The notes under the pieces were generated by a model, which was given only the letters and a program-made list of their open reading frames with translations, ran no database searches and was not told where the DNA came from. Of a stretch of DNA of 64,000 nucleotides, positions 53,746 through 62,588 are shown one piece after another; within the stretch, counting starts at the first letter, position 1; every line of letters begins with the position of its first letter. The stretch comes from Bacteroidales bacterium (GTDB lineage Bacteria > Bacteroidota > Bacteroidia > Bacteroidales > UBA932): contig JALCMW010000002.1 in NCBI GenBank assembly GCA_022648685.1, positions 248,001 through 312,000 on the forward strand. The letters run 5' to 3'. Position numbers and translations under genes: made by a program.

Positions 53746-53778
53746 TCGCATTATAGGATAATAGGGACATAAAATGCG
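53746..53778. terminator. Weak hairpin at the end of the arginine operon
   Basis: CGCATT (53746-53751) pairs with AATGCG (53773-53778). On the minus strand a T-run follows after a few bases (about 53726-53734). A weak terminator between argH and the next same-strand gene is possible. Confidence 0.35.
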
Positions 53779-53793
53779 AAAAAAACGAATGAA

Positions 53794-55125
53794 TTACTTC
53801 GTCAGGGAATCTACGGCATCATGCATCTTTCGGAATGAAAATCTTTTCAGCGTATTATCCATTTTCATTCTGATCTTATCGTTGCACAAATTGCCTATCG
53901 AGCCTTCGTGGGTATGATGCAGCTTACCGTGATATTCGAATGTGCCTTTTTGAACGGAATCTCCAACCTGCCTGTATGCATCTCTGAAAGGGACACCTTG
54001 GGATACAAGATGATTGACCTCCTCTACACTGAAAGCAAATTTATATTTAGGATCATCCATTACATCTTCGACGACTTCCATATTTTCCACGGCATAAGAC
54101 GCAATGTCGAGACAATCATATATTTCATCGAAGAGAGGAATGAATACTTCTTTTATGATTTGCATGTCCCTGAAGTAACCTGAAGGCAGATTGCCTGTAA
54201 TCAAACGGATTGTATTGGAAGCTCCCTGGATTTTGTTACAGTGCGCCCTGATAAGTTCGAACACATCCGGATTCTTCTTATGCGGCATTATGCTTGACCC
54301 TGTCGTCATTCTGTCGGGAAGATGAATGAAGCCGAAATTCTGGCTGGCGAACAGACAACCGTCCACTGCTAGTCTTCCGACAGTTTCCGCTACCGAAGCC
54401 AAGGCAAAGGATATAATCCTTTCGGTCTTTCCCCTCCCCATCTGGGCATAAACGACGTTGTAATCCAGATCGTCAAACCCAAGCAGACGTGTTGTCATCG
54501 TCCTGTTGATAGGAGCCGAAGAACCGTAGCCGGCAGCAGCCCCGAGAGGATTCTGATCGGTAACCTCCCAGGCGGCAAGCATCATAAGCATATCATCTGC
54601 CAGACTTTCGGCATAAGCGCCGAACCACAAGCCGAAAGAAGACGGCATCGCTACCTGAAGATGAGTGTAACCCGGTATGAGTACATTTTTGTACATTTCG
54701 CTCTTTCTCTGAAGCACATCAAAAAGAGACTTTATCTTGATTACAGCCTTTTCTATGGCATCTCGCGAAAACAACTTCAGATCCACCATGACCTGATCGT
54801 TTCTTGAACGTCCCGTATGGACTTTCTTGCCTATATCTCCAAGTTTCTTGGTAAGAAGCAATTCCACTTGGGAATGGATGTCTTCCACATCGTCGTCTAT
54901 GACGAATTTGCCCTCTTCAGCTATTTTGTACAGCTTCTTCAATTCAACTAGCAAAACATCAAGCTCCGACTTCTCCAAAAGTCCCACGCTTTCCAGCATG
55001 GTGATGTGAGCCATCGTACCCAAAATATCGTAAGGAGCAAGAAACATATCCATCTCCCTGTCATGACCTACCGTAAAGCGGTCTATCTTCTCATCCTCCG
55101 AAAATCCTTTATCCCAAAGTTTCAT
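53794..55125 (-). CDS. argH: Argininosuccinate lyase
   Basis: 443 residues. GSSIMPHKKNPDVFELIRAH is the lyase signature; HTGRSRNDQVMVDLKLF and GYTHLQVAMPSSFGLWF complete it. Cleaves argininosuccinate to arginine and fumarate, the last step of the pathway. Last gene of the operon; overlaps the M20 gene by 4 bp. Confidence 0.95.
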   Translation of the reverse strand: MKLWDKGFSEDEKIDRFTVGHDREMDMFLAPYDILGTMAHITMLESVGLLEKSELDVLLVELKKLYKIAEEGKFVIDDDVEDIHSQVELLLTKKLGDIGKKVHTGRSRNDQVMVDLKLFSRDAIEKAVIKIKSLFDVLQRKSEMYKNVLIPGYTHLQVAMPSSFGLWFGAYAESLADDMLMMLAAWEVTDQNPLGAAAGYGSSAPINRTMTTRLLGFDDLDYNVVYAQMGRGKTERIISFALASVAETVGRLAVDGCLFASQNFGFIHLPDRMTTGSSIMPHKKNPDVFELIRAHCNKIQGASNTIRLITGNLPSGYFRDMQIIKEVFIPLFDEIYDCLDIASYAVENMEVVEDVMDDPKYKFAFSVEEVNHLVSQGVPFRDAYRQVGDSVQKGTFEYHGKLHHTHEGSIGNLCNDKIRMKMDNTLKRFSFRKMHDAVDSLTK

Positions 55126-56180
55126 ATCCTGTCTATTTTTAAACCGTCAAGAAGTTTTACGAACTGTTCCGCTCCTTTACGGATTTCATCAATAACTATA
55201 TACTCGTCTGCAATGTGGGAACGAGCCGAATCCCCGGGGCCTATTTTCACCGTAGGAAAAGGAGACAAGGCCTGATTACTGGTCGTAGGTGACCCGAATG
55301 AATCCAGTCCCAGCGATTTCCCTCTTCTTACGAACGGATGCGAAGAATCGAGATGGGAACTTCCAAGTCTTGTAGACCTGGCAAGGACTTCGCAATCCAC
55401 CGACTTCTTTATATCGGCAAGTAGTCCCGTATTCGTATACATTCCGTTCGGACGGATATCGACCACAAACGAACATACATCCGGAATCACATTATGCTGG
55501 ATACCGGAATTGATCTGGGTCACAGTCATTCTTACGGGTCCGAGAAACGGTGATTCCCTTTCGAAGCGATGTGTCCTGAACCACTCCACCGAAGGTAAAG
55601 CTTCATAGATGGCATTTATTCCTTCATCCCTCGCCGCATGTCCGCTTTTTCCATAAGATTTGCAATCCAAAACCATAAGCCCTTTTTCCGCAACAGCCAT
55701 TCTCATGCACGTAGGCTCCCCTATTACGCCGAAATCGATTTTCCCTATTTCCGGGAAGATACACTCTATACCGTTCTTTCCGCTTATTTCTTCTTCCGCA
55801 GTAGCGGAAAATATCAGCCGGTAAGGCTGGGGATGCGAAGTCAAATCCAAATATGCCGACAACAAAGCGACTAGCGAACCTCCATCATCGTTACTGCCCA
55901 AACCGTAGATGCGGCCATCATCTTCGAAAGGGACAAATGGATCCCGGCTATAACCTGAAGAAGGTTTTACCGTATCGATATGGGCATTAAGCAATATTAC
56001 CGGACGACCGTCATCTTCCTTGGATGATGAGAGCCAAAGATTATCTTTTTTCCTTTCCGGATACAAACCGTTGCCTTTCATCCATGATTCCAGAAAATCA
56101 GCGGCGGCTGATTCCTCCCTGCTGATAGAAGGAATGGAAATCATGGATTCGAGAAGTCCGATAAAAGATTCAAATTCCAT
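55122..56180 (-). CDS. M20 N-acyl-ornithine deacylase (ArgE role)
   Basis: 352 residues from ATG 56180. M20 metal set: LNAHIDTVKP (His, Asp), GLGSNDDGGS (bridging Asp), ATAEEEISGKNG (catalytic Glu-Glu), then GEPTCMRMAVAEKG. In the arginine context it should release acetyl or succinyl from the N-acylated intermediate. Could be acylcitrulline deacylase, since the pathway carbamoylates before deacylation in this phylum. Overlaps argH by 4 bp. Confidence 0.85.
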   Translation of the reverse strand: MEFESFIGLLESMISIPSISREESAAADFLESWMKGNGLYPERKKDNLWLSSSKEDDGRPVILLNAHIDTVKPSSGYSRDPFVPFEDDGRIYGLGSNDDGGSLVALLSAYLDLTSHPQPYRLIFSATAEEEISGKNGIECIFPEIGKIDFGVIGEPTCMRMAVAEKGLMVLDCKSYGKSGHAARDEGINAIYEALPSVEWFRTHRFERESPFLGPVRMTVTQINSGIQHNVIPDVCSFVVDIRPNGMYTNTGLLADIKKSVDCEVLARSTRLGSSHLDSSHPFVRRGKSLGLDSFGSPTTSNQALSPFPTVKIGPGDSARSHIADEYIVIDEIRKGAEQFVKLLDGLKIDRI

Positions 56181-56203
56181 ATAAAACAAATAATAAAAAA
56201 TGA

Positions 56204-56974
56204 TTACAACTTCACTACCGTCCCGTTGTTCCTACCCAATTCTCCGGCTTCGGTTATCACGACACGGCTCACACCCGCTTCCAAAGCAGCAAAAGCATTT
56301 TCAAGTTTCGGAATCATGCCCCCGCGGATTGTTCCGTAGGCCTTATATTTGACAAAGGCCTGTTTATCTATGACAGGAATGACACTATCGTCATCCTCCG
56401 GCCTTGCCAGCACCCCTTTTTTTTCAAAACAAAAAGTCAATGTAACATCAAAACAAGAAGAAAGGGATACGGCAACTTCAGAAGCTATTGTATCCGCATT
56501 GGTGTTCAGAAGGGAACCTTTGCCATCATGGGTAAGAGGAGCAATGACCGGTATGATACCGGAAGAAAGCAATTTCGAAAAAACATCGGAATCCACTTTC
56601 TCTACATCACCGACATAACCGTAATCGACATCGGTCACAGGACGTTTCCTGCTGAGGATGCAATTCATATCGGCACCTGTCAGACCGGTGGAATCGACTC
56701 CTGCTGCCTGAAGACGGGCTACGATATCCTTGTTGATCAATCCGGCATAAACCATTGTGACGAGTTTCAACGTAGCAGCATCCGTAATCCGTCTGCCGTT
56801 TACCATCCGGCTTTCAATGCCTAACCGCGATGCAAGATCGGTTGCAGTCCGGCCACCTCCGTGAACAAGTATCTTCAAGCCTTTCATCGCGACAAACGAA
56901 GATATGAGATTACCTAGCGCCGACGGATCCTCGACTATCTTCCCACCGACTTTTATTACATTTAATCCGGTCAT
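56204..56974 (-). CDS. argB: N-acyl-glutamate kinase
   Basis: 256 residues. The amino-acid-kinase core starts with VIKVGGKIVED, LVHGGGRTATDLASRLG is the glycine loop, and GAVNTNADTIASEV-like segments complete the nucleotide site (here NTNADTIASEVAVSL). Phosphorylates the N-acylated glutamate. The stop is 23 bp before the M20 gene. Confidence 0.93.
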   Translation of the reverse strand: MTGLNVIKVGGKIVEDPSALGNLISSFVAMKGLKILVHGGGRTATDLASRLGIESRMVNGRRITDAATLKLVTMVYAGLINKDIVARLQAAGVDSTGLTGADMNCILSRKRPVTDVDYGYVGDVEKVDSDVFSKLLSSGIIPVIAPLTHDGKGSLLNTNADTIASEVAVSLSSCFDVTLTFCFEKKGVLARPEDDDSVIPVIDKQAFVKYKAYGTIRGGMIPKLENAFAALEAGVSRVVITEAGELGRNNGTVVKL

Positions 56975-56975
56975 A

Positions 56976-57923
56976 TCAAATTTCCTCCAACATCCTTTTC
57001 ATGACCACTTGGGCTGATACGACACGATTTGCCGCTTCTGGGATTACAAGACTTTTAGGAGAGTCGATAACGTCATCGGTTACAATCATATTCCTGCGTA
57101 CCGGAAGACAATGCATGAAAAAAGCATCATTGGTAACATCCATCTGGCGTTTGCTTACAGTCCATTGTCTGTCCTTGCAAAGTATTTTCCCATAATCACG
57201 GTATGAAGACCAATTCTTAGCATAAACGAAATCCGCACCTTCGAAAGCTTTCATCTGGTCATACTCTATCCTGGCATTTCCGGTGAAACGGGTATCCAGT
57301 TCATAGCCTTCTGGATGGGTTATTACGAAATCAACATCGGAAGCATTCATCCATTCGGCAAACGAATTGGGAACGGCCTGCGGAAGAGCGCCGGGATGCG
57401 GAGCCCATGACATAACCACCTTAGGCCTCGGCTTCCCGGTATGTTCTTTTATTGTTATAAGGTCGGCAAAAGCCTGGCAAGGATGGACAGTAGCCGATTC
57501 CAGACTTATCACCGGCTTCCCCGAATATTTGATAAACTGGTTCAGGATGGTTTCATTGTAATCGAAAGCCCTGTCTTCGAAACGGGCGAAAGAACGCACA
57601 CCAATGATATCGCAATAACTACCTATCACCGGAATTGCTTCGCGAAGGTGCTCGGATTTGTCTCCGTCCATTACAACACCTGTTTCCGTTTCAAGTTTCC
57701 AGCTTTCTCCGTTGATATTCAACACAATAGGATTCATGCCCAAATTCTGGGCGGCCTTCTGGCTACTCAGACGGGTCCTTAGGCTGTTATTGAAAAAAAT
57801 AAGTATTATGGTCTTGTTCTTTCCAAGATTCTGCCATGCGAAAGGGGTCCTCTTGACTTCAAGAGCCTCTTTCAGGGCTGCATCGAGATCACCAATATCC
57901 TGTACGTGCAAAAAACTTTTCAT
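56976..57923 (-). CDS. N-succinyl/N-acetylornithine carbamoyltransferase
   Basis: 315 residues. The carbamoyl-phosphate loop FFNNSLRTRLSSQ replaces the usual STRT, as in the N-acylornithine transcarbamylase group. HPCQAFADL is the carbamoyl/ornithine segment; the C-terminal part has MHCLPVRRNM. At residue 90, in GDKSEH, a Ser stands where N-acetylornithine enzymes have Glu92 and the Bacteroides fragilis N-succinylornithine enzyme has Pro90. As I recall, Glu92-to-Ser in the acetyl enzyme gives succinyl specificity, so succinyl use is likely. Between argB and argD, gaps of 1-2 bp. Confidence 0.88.
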   Translation of the reverse strand: MKSFLHVQDIGDLDAALKEALEVKRTPFAWQNLGKNKTIILIFFNNSLRTRLSSQKAAQNLGMNPIVLNINGESWKLETETGVVMDGDKSEHLREAIPVIGSYCDIIGVRSFARFEDRAFDYNETILNQFIKYSGKPVISLESATVHPCQAFADLITIKEHTGKPRPKVVMSWAPHPGALPQAVPNSFAEWMNASDVDFVITHPEGYELDTRFTGNARIEYDQMKAFEGADFVYAKNWSSYRDYGKILCKDRQWTVSKRQMDVTNDAFFMHCLPVRRNMIVTDDVIDSPKSLVIPEAANRVVSAQVVMKRMLEEI

Positions 57924-57925
57924 GA

Positions 57926-59047
57926 TTATAATATTTCTTTTAAGGCCCTTATGAATACGGCGGCTTCTTCCTTCTTGAGCACTAACGGGGCAAGCAAACG
58001 AACCATATTCTTACCCGCAACACCTGTAAATATATGCTTTTCGAAAAGCAGGCGGCTTCTTATGGGAGCTACGGGCTCATTGAACTCTATTCCAAGCATC
58101 AGGCCCCTTCCCCTTACTTCCTTTATCCTTTCCGATACCGGGATATTGGCTTTTATATAATCGCCTACGTCAAGAGCATTGCCTATCAGATTCTCTTCCT
58201 TTATTATATCAATCACGGCATTCGCTGCCGCCATAGCTAGATAATTACCTCCGAAAGTCGTCCCGAGCAACCCTTTGGAAGCTTTGAACTCGGGTGATAT
58301 CAGAACTCCTCCGATAGGGAAACCATTCGCCATGCCCTTCGCCATGGTTATAAGATCAGGAGTAATCCCGGACCATTGGTAAGCGAAGAACTTTCCCGTC
58401 CTTCCGTATCCGCTCTGTACCTCATCCAGGATAAGAACGGAATTATATTTCTTGGTTAGGAAAGATAGCTGACGCAGGAAATCCGGATCAGGAATATTAA
58501 TTCCCCCGACACCCTGAATTCCTTCTATTATGACTGCCGCAACATCACCTTTTGACAATTCGGCTTCCGCCGCTGCGGAATCGTTCATGTCTATGAATGT
58601 AACTTTTTGATTCGCATTGAACGGGGAAACGATCTTAGGATTGTCGGTAACTGCAACGGCACCAGATGTCCTGCCATGGAAACTTTTATGTATTGCAACC
58701 ACCCTGTCCTTTCCGGTATGGAAAGATGCAAGTTTCAAAGCATTTTCGTTCGCTTCGGCGCCACAATTGGCAAGAAAAAGGGAGTAATCCTCCAATCCTG
58801 TCATCAGGCCCAGTTTTTCAGCCAGTTCCAGCTGCATCGGATTCCTGACACTATTGGAATAAAAACCGATTTTGTTCAGCTGATCGGTAATGGCGGCAAC
58901 ATATTTCGGATTGCAATGTCCAACTGAGATCACTGCATGTCCTCCGTACATATCCAGATATTCCTGACCTTTGTCGTCCCAGATTGTGCAGCCTCTGGCC
59001 TTGACGGGGACTACATCGAACAAATTATATACATCGAATAAATTCAT
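57926..59047 (-). CDS. argD: N-acylornithine aminotransferase
   Basis: 373 residues, PLP class III aminotransferase: ANCGAEANENALKLA, KSFHGRTSGAVAVTD, LILDEVQSGYGRTG and the lysine region TMAKGMANGFPIGGV. Transfers an amino group from glutamate to the N-acyl semialdehyde. Two base gap to the carbamoyltransferase start. Confidence 0.92.
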   Translation of the reverse strand: MNLFDVYNLFDVVPVKARGCTIWDDKGQEYLDMYGGHAVISVGHCNPKYVAAITDQLNKIGFYSNSVRNPMQLELAEKLGLMTGLEDYSLFLANCGAEANENALKLASFHTGKDRVVAIHKSFHGRTSGAVAVTDNPKIVSPFNANQKVTFIDMNDSAAAEAELSKGDVAAVIIEGIQGVGGINIPDPDFLRQLSFLTKKYNSVLILDEVQSGYGRTGKFFAYQWSGITPDLITMAKGMANGFPIGGVLISPEFKASKGLLGTTFGGNYLAMAAANAVIDIIKEENLIGNALDVGDYIKANIPVSERIKEVRGRGLMLGIEFNEPVAPIRSRLLFEKHIFTGVAGKNMVRLLAPLVLKKEEAAVFIRALKEIL

Positions 59048-59061
59048 AATTCAATAATCAT

Positions 59062-60027
59062 TTAAAAACGGGAAGCTTTCAATTTCAGGCCGGTCTGTTC
59101 CGGAAGTCCGAAAACCAGATTCATATTCTCTATGGCCTGCCCGGAAGCTCCTTTTACCAAATTGTCAATAACGCTTACGATATGGAGCTTATGACCGTAT
59201 TTCTTTACGGATAAAACACACTTATTCGTATTTACTACCATCTTGAGATCCGGATTGCAGTCAGCTACGGTAACGAAAGGTTCATTGTCGTAATAATCAT
59301 GATAAAGCTTCACAACTTCAGCTTCCGGTATATCGCAATCGAAATATACTGAAGAAAGGATTCCTCTCGCAAAATCGCCGCGTATCGGCACGAAATTCAA
59401 ATCACCGCGATAAGAAGGAGCCAATGTCCGCAATGTTTCGTTTATTTCCCCAAGATGCTGATGGGTAAACGGCTTGTATACGGATATATTATCCGAACGC
59501 CAGCTGAAGTGGGTGGTCTCCGAAGGCTTCTGCCCGGCACCGGTTGAACCGGTAATTCCAGTAACTTGTATTTCTCCCAACTTGTCGGCTTTGGCCATAG
59601 GCAAGATAGCAAGCTGTATCGAAGTAGCGAAACATCCAGGGTTCGCTATATGCCTCGCATTCCGGATTTTAGCTCTGAAAGCCTCCGGAAGTCCGTAAAC
59701 GAAATCCTCTGCATCCGCTTTCAGACGGAAATCATTGCTCAGATCTATGATTGCCCCTTTGTAATCGTCGGGAAGGGAATGTACCAGACCCTTGGACTTT
59801 CCATGTCCCGAACACAAGAAAATCACATCGACATCGGCAACCTGAGCCTCACTGCAGAAAGCCATATCCGTATCTCCCGTCAAATCCTGATGGACAGACC
59901 ACAAAGGGTCCCCCGAATGGCTGGAACTCTGGACAAACGAGATTTCCGCCGATGGATGATTAATCAAAATGCGTATCAGTTCCCCGGCAGTATATCCTGC
60001 TCCTCCTATTATACCGACTTTAATCAT
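59062..60027 (-). CDS. argC: N-acyl-gamma-glutamyl-phosphate reductase
   Basis: 321 residues. GIIGGAGYTAGELIRIL is the NADP fold start; IANPGCFATSIQLAIL carries the catalytic Cys; GSTGAGQKPS follows. Reduces the acyl phosphate to semialdehyde. 3 bp from argG. Confidence 0.95.
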   Translation of the reverse strand: MIKVGIIGGAGYTAGELIRILINHPSAEISFVQSSSHSGDPLWSVHQDLTGDTDMAFCSEAQVADVDVIFLCSGHGKSKGLVHSLPDDYKGAIIDLSNDFRLKADAEDFVYGLPEAFRAKIRNARHIANPGCFATSIQLAILPMAKADKLGEIQVTGITGSTGAGQKPSETTHFSWRSDNISVYKPFTHQHLGEINETLRTLAPSYRGDLNFVPIRGDFARGILSSVYFDCDIPEAEVVKLYHDYYDNEPFVTVADCNPDLKMVVNTNKCVLSVKKYGHKLHIVSVIDNLVKGASGQAIENMNLVFGLPEQTGLKLKASRF

Positions 60028-60030
60028 TTC

Positions 60031-61248
60031 CTACAACTCTTTTTCCAACAGATCGCCTTCATCTTTATGCTTTGCATAATAGACGCGCAAAGGCGTAGAA
60101 GTAACTTTTATAAACCCTTTGGCATCTTCGGACGTCCAGCCTTTCTGCATCTCGCCGTATTCTCCGAAATTGGTCTTTACAAGATCATCGACGGAATCCA
60201 CGCCTACGGTTGAGAAAGAATAAGGACGCAACTCCATTATAGCCGTACCGTTGACATTTCTCTGACTTTCGGTAAGCATAGCCTCTATATCCCTCATGAC
60301 CGGTTCCATATACTGGCTTTCATGAAGAAACATACCGTACCAGTTAGAAACCTGATCTTTCCAGTACTGCTGCCATTTGCTCAAAGTAAATTTCTCGAGA
60401 AATTTGTGGGCCGCAATGATAAGAAGAGGAGCCGCAGCCTCGAATCCGACACGCCCTTTAATCCCTATTATCGTATCCCCAACATGCATATCACGTCCTA
60501 TTCCGTAAGCAGAAGCAATAGCTTCTATATCCTGGATGGCTTCTATCTTGTCAGAATAATCCTTACCGTTCACGGAAACTATCTCCCCTTTTGAAAATCC
60601 TATCCGGATTTGTTCGCTTCCGGTTTTGGTGACTTGTTTCAGATATGCCGATTCCGGAAGACCCTGAGTAGAATCCAAAATCTCTCCTCCGCATATGGAA
60701 GTCCCCCAAAGCCCTACGTTATATGAATATTTGAGTTTGGTGAAATCCGCAAAGTATCCGTTTTTGTTAAGATAATCCACTTCATACTGGCGGGTAAGAG
60801 CCATATCCCTGGTAAGCGTTATGATTTCCGTGCCGGGAGCCATTACAAGGAACGTCATATCGAAACGGACCTGATCATTGCCGGCACCGGTGGAACCATG
60901 CGCTATTGCCGAAGCACCGATCTCTTTGGCATATTTCGCTATGGCCATGGCCTGAAAAATACGTTCCGAGGAAACGGAAATCGGATAAGTCCCGTTTCTC
61001 AGGACATTGCCGAAGATCATATACTTTATGCTCTTGTCATAATATTCTTTTGTAACATCAAGTGTTACATATTTTTTAGCTCCGAGTTTATACGCTTTTT
61101 CTTCATTATCCTTCAACTGCTTTGCACTGAACCCTCCGGTATTTGCACACGCGGCATAAACCTCATACCCCTTCTCCTTTGTCAAATACATAACAGTGAA
61201 TGAAGTATCAAGACCGCCGCTGAAGGCTACAACTACTTTTTTTGCCAT
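60031..61248 (-). CDS. argG: Argininosuccinate synthase
   Basis: 405 residues. VVAFSGGLDTSFTVMYL is the ATP pyrophosphatase loop (SGGLDTS); AHGSTGAGNDQVRFD is the second ATP motif. Ligates citrulline and aspartate. Gap of 8 bp to the GNAT gene upstream. Confidence 0.95.
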   Translation of the reverse strand: MAKKVVVAFSGGLDTSFTVMYLTKEKGYEVYAACANTGGFSAKQLKDNEEKAYKLGAKKYVTLDVTKEYYDKSIKYMIFGNVLRNGTYPISVSSERIFQAMAIAKYAKEIGASAIAHGSTGAGNDQVRFDMTFLVMAPGTEIITLTRDMALTRQYEVDYLNKNGYFADFTKLKYSYNVGLWGTSICGGEILDSTQGLPESAYLKQVTKTGSEQIRIGFSKGEIVSVNGKDYSDKIEAIQDIEAIASAYGIGRDMHVGDTIIGIKGRVGFEAAAPLLIIAAHKFLEKFTLSKWQQYWKDQVSNWYGMFLHESQYMEPVMRDIEAMLTESQRNVNGTAIMELRPYSFSTVGVDSVDDLVKTNFGEYGEMQKGWTSEDAKGFIKVTSTPLRVYYAKHKDEGDLLEKEL

Positions 61249-61256
61249 ATCAATAT

Positions 61257-61931
61257 TTATTTTGAATTACTTTTTCCATCATATCCGTGATCCAAAAGAG
61301 AACGCAGTTTCATCCAGTTCCTCAAGAGCCCGTCATGGCTATGCGAAGATACGATTTTTTTAGAATGATCCTTGGCAGGATCGAACAGCATACCCGTACA
61401 CAAACAACGTGTATAATTATTACGTGTAAGCACATCGTAATTTATGCAGCTTGCGCACCCTTTCCAAAATATCGGATCAGTTGTAAGTTCCGAAAAAGTC
61501 ACCGGCTTGTATCCTAATTCCGTATTTATTTTCATTACTGCAAGTCCGGTAGTTAACCCGAACAGCTTTGCATTCGGGAAACGCTTGCGGGAAAGATCGA
61601 AAGCCTTGCTCTTGATTCGCTTGGCAAGCCCGTTACCTCTGTACTTTTCTTTTACGATAAGCCCCGAATTCGCTACGAATTCTTCGTGATCCCAAGATTC
61701 GATATAGCAGAAACCGGCAAAATCATCTCCATGCAAAGCTATTATGGCTTTCCCCTCGAGCATTTTTTGCTTGACATATTCCGGCTTGCGTTTGGCAATG
61801 CCCGTCCCTCTGACCTTTGTCGCATCTTCAATAGTCTTTAGAATTTCATCGACATAACGGAGATGTTTCTCCGATGCGACCTCAACAACAAAATCGCCAT
61901 CCATTTCTTTTAGAAAATTAATATTAACCAA
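61257..61931 (-). CDS. GNAT acetyltransferase of the arg operon, candidate first-step acyltransferase
   Basis: 224 residues. The GNAT core holds the acyl-CoA motif GLIVKEKYRGNGLAKRIKSK (about 85-105). The C-terminal part adds a cysteine-rich tail: GCASCINYDVL and CLCTGMLFDP (four Cys in about 25 residues), not present in ordinary small GNATs. No argA or argJ is in the window, and this gene sits between argR and argG, so it is the likely N-acylglutamate synthase, possibly the succinyl-forming one; this is inferred from context. Confidence 0.75.
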   Translation of the reverse strand: MVNINFLKEMDGDFVVEVASEKHLRYVDEILKTIEDATKVRGTGIAKRKPEYVKQKMLEGKAIIALHGDDFAGFCYIESWDHEEFVANSGLIVKEKYRGNGLAKRIKSKAFDLSRKRFPNAKLFGLTTGLAVMKINTELGYKPVTFSELTTDPIFWKGCASCINYDVLTRNNYTRCLCTGMLFDPAKDHSKKIVSSHSHDGLLRNWMKLRSLLDHGYDGKSNSK

Positions 61932-61938
61932 CCATTAA

Positions 61939-62418
61939 TCAATAAATATATTTCCCTCTTATTCCGGGGATAAATTCAGAAATCATGGAAAGAACCTGTT
62001 CCGCTCCGTATCCTTCACGGATAATAAGCAAAAGGGTATCGTCTCCCGCAATAGTACCCATTATTTCCCGTTTGATATTTGCATCCAGTATGGATCCCAC
62101 CATATTGGCATATCCGGGTCTGGTTCTTATGACAGCCAACTGACCCGAGAATTCGATGCTTTTGATGCCTACTATCGGCATGGAACCCCTTTCCCCGGCA
62201 ACGTCGCTTTCCGGCATGTCAGGCAGGGAATAATGATACCCGCCGGAACCATCGGGAGCTTTGAAGACTTTAAGGGCCTTAAGATCCCTGGACAAAGTTG
62301 CCTGAGTTATTTTATGACCTTCCGTTCCAAGAAGGGAACAGATATCTTCTTGGTTAGAAACCTTTCTGGTTCTGATCAATCTTCTAAGAATGGCAAGTCT
62401 TTCTGTTTTTGCACTCAT
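61939..62418 (-). CDS. argR: Arginine repressor
   Basis: 159 residues. N-terminal winged helix (SNQEDICSLLGTEGHKITQA, TLSRDLKALKVFK, the SR recognition motif) and C-terminal hexamerisation/arginine domain with GTIAGDDTLLLII. Represses arginine synthesis when arginine is present. First gene of the operon, under the ARG-box promoter. Confidence 0.93.
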   Translation of the reverse strand: MSAKTERLAILRRLIRTRKVSNQEDICSLLGTEGHKITQATLSRDLKALKVFKAPDGSGGYHYSLPDMPESDVAGERGSMPIVGIKSIEFSGQLAVIRTRPGYANMVGSILDANIKREIMGTIAGDDTLLLIIREGYGAEQVLSMISEFIPGIRGKYIY

Positions 62419-62423
62419 TTGAT

Positions 62424-62477
62424 TGAATAATTATACAATTGCAATGCAAAAATATGCATTTATTATTCAATATCAAA
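62424..62477 (-). promoter_or_regulatory. arg operon promoter with two ARG-box-like palindromes
   Basis: Box 1 is TGAATAATTATACA (62424-62437) and box 2 is TGCAAAAATATGCA (62445-62458), both close to the 14-bp ARG-box core TGAATwwwwATTCA. Starts are 21 bp apart, the spacing of paired ARG boxes in enterobacteria. On the minus strand the -7 element TATTTTTG (62447-62454) lies inside box 2, and TTTG (62474-62477) lies 19 bp upstream as the -33 element. Binding of ArgR would block the promoter: autoregulation of the whole operon. Confidence 0.75.
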
Positions 62478-62588
62478 TACATTTCGGACATTTTCCGCAT
62501 AGAAAAGTCCTCCGTAACAGGTGCAAATAAAAGACTTGCCAATGAATTTCACACGCAGAGTATTGTCAATGAATCACATGGGAGGAAT

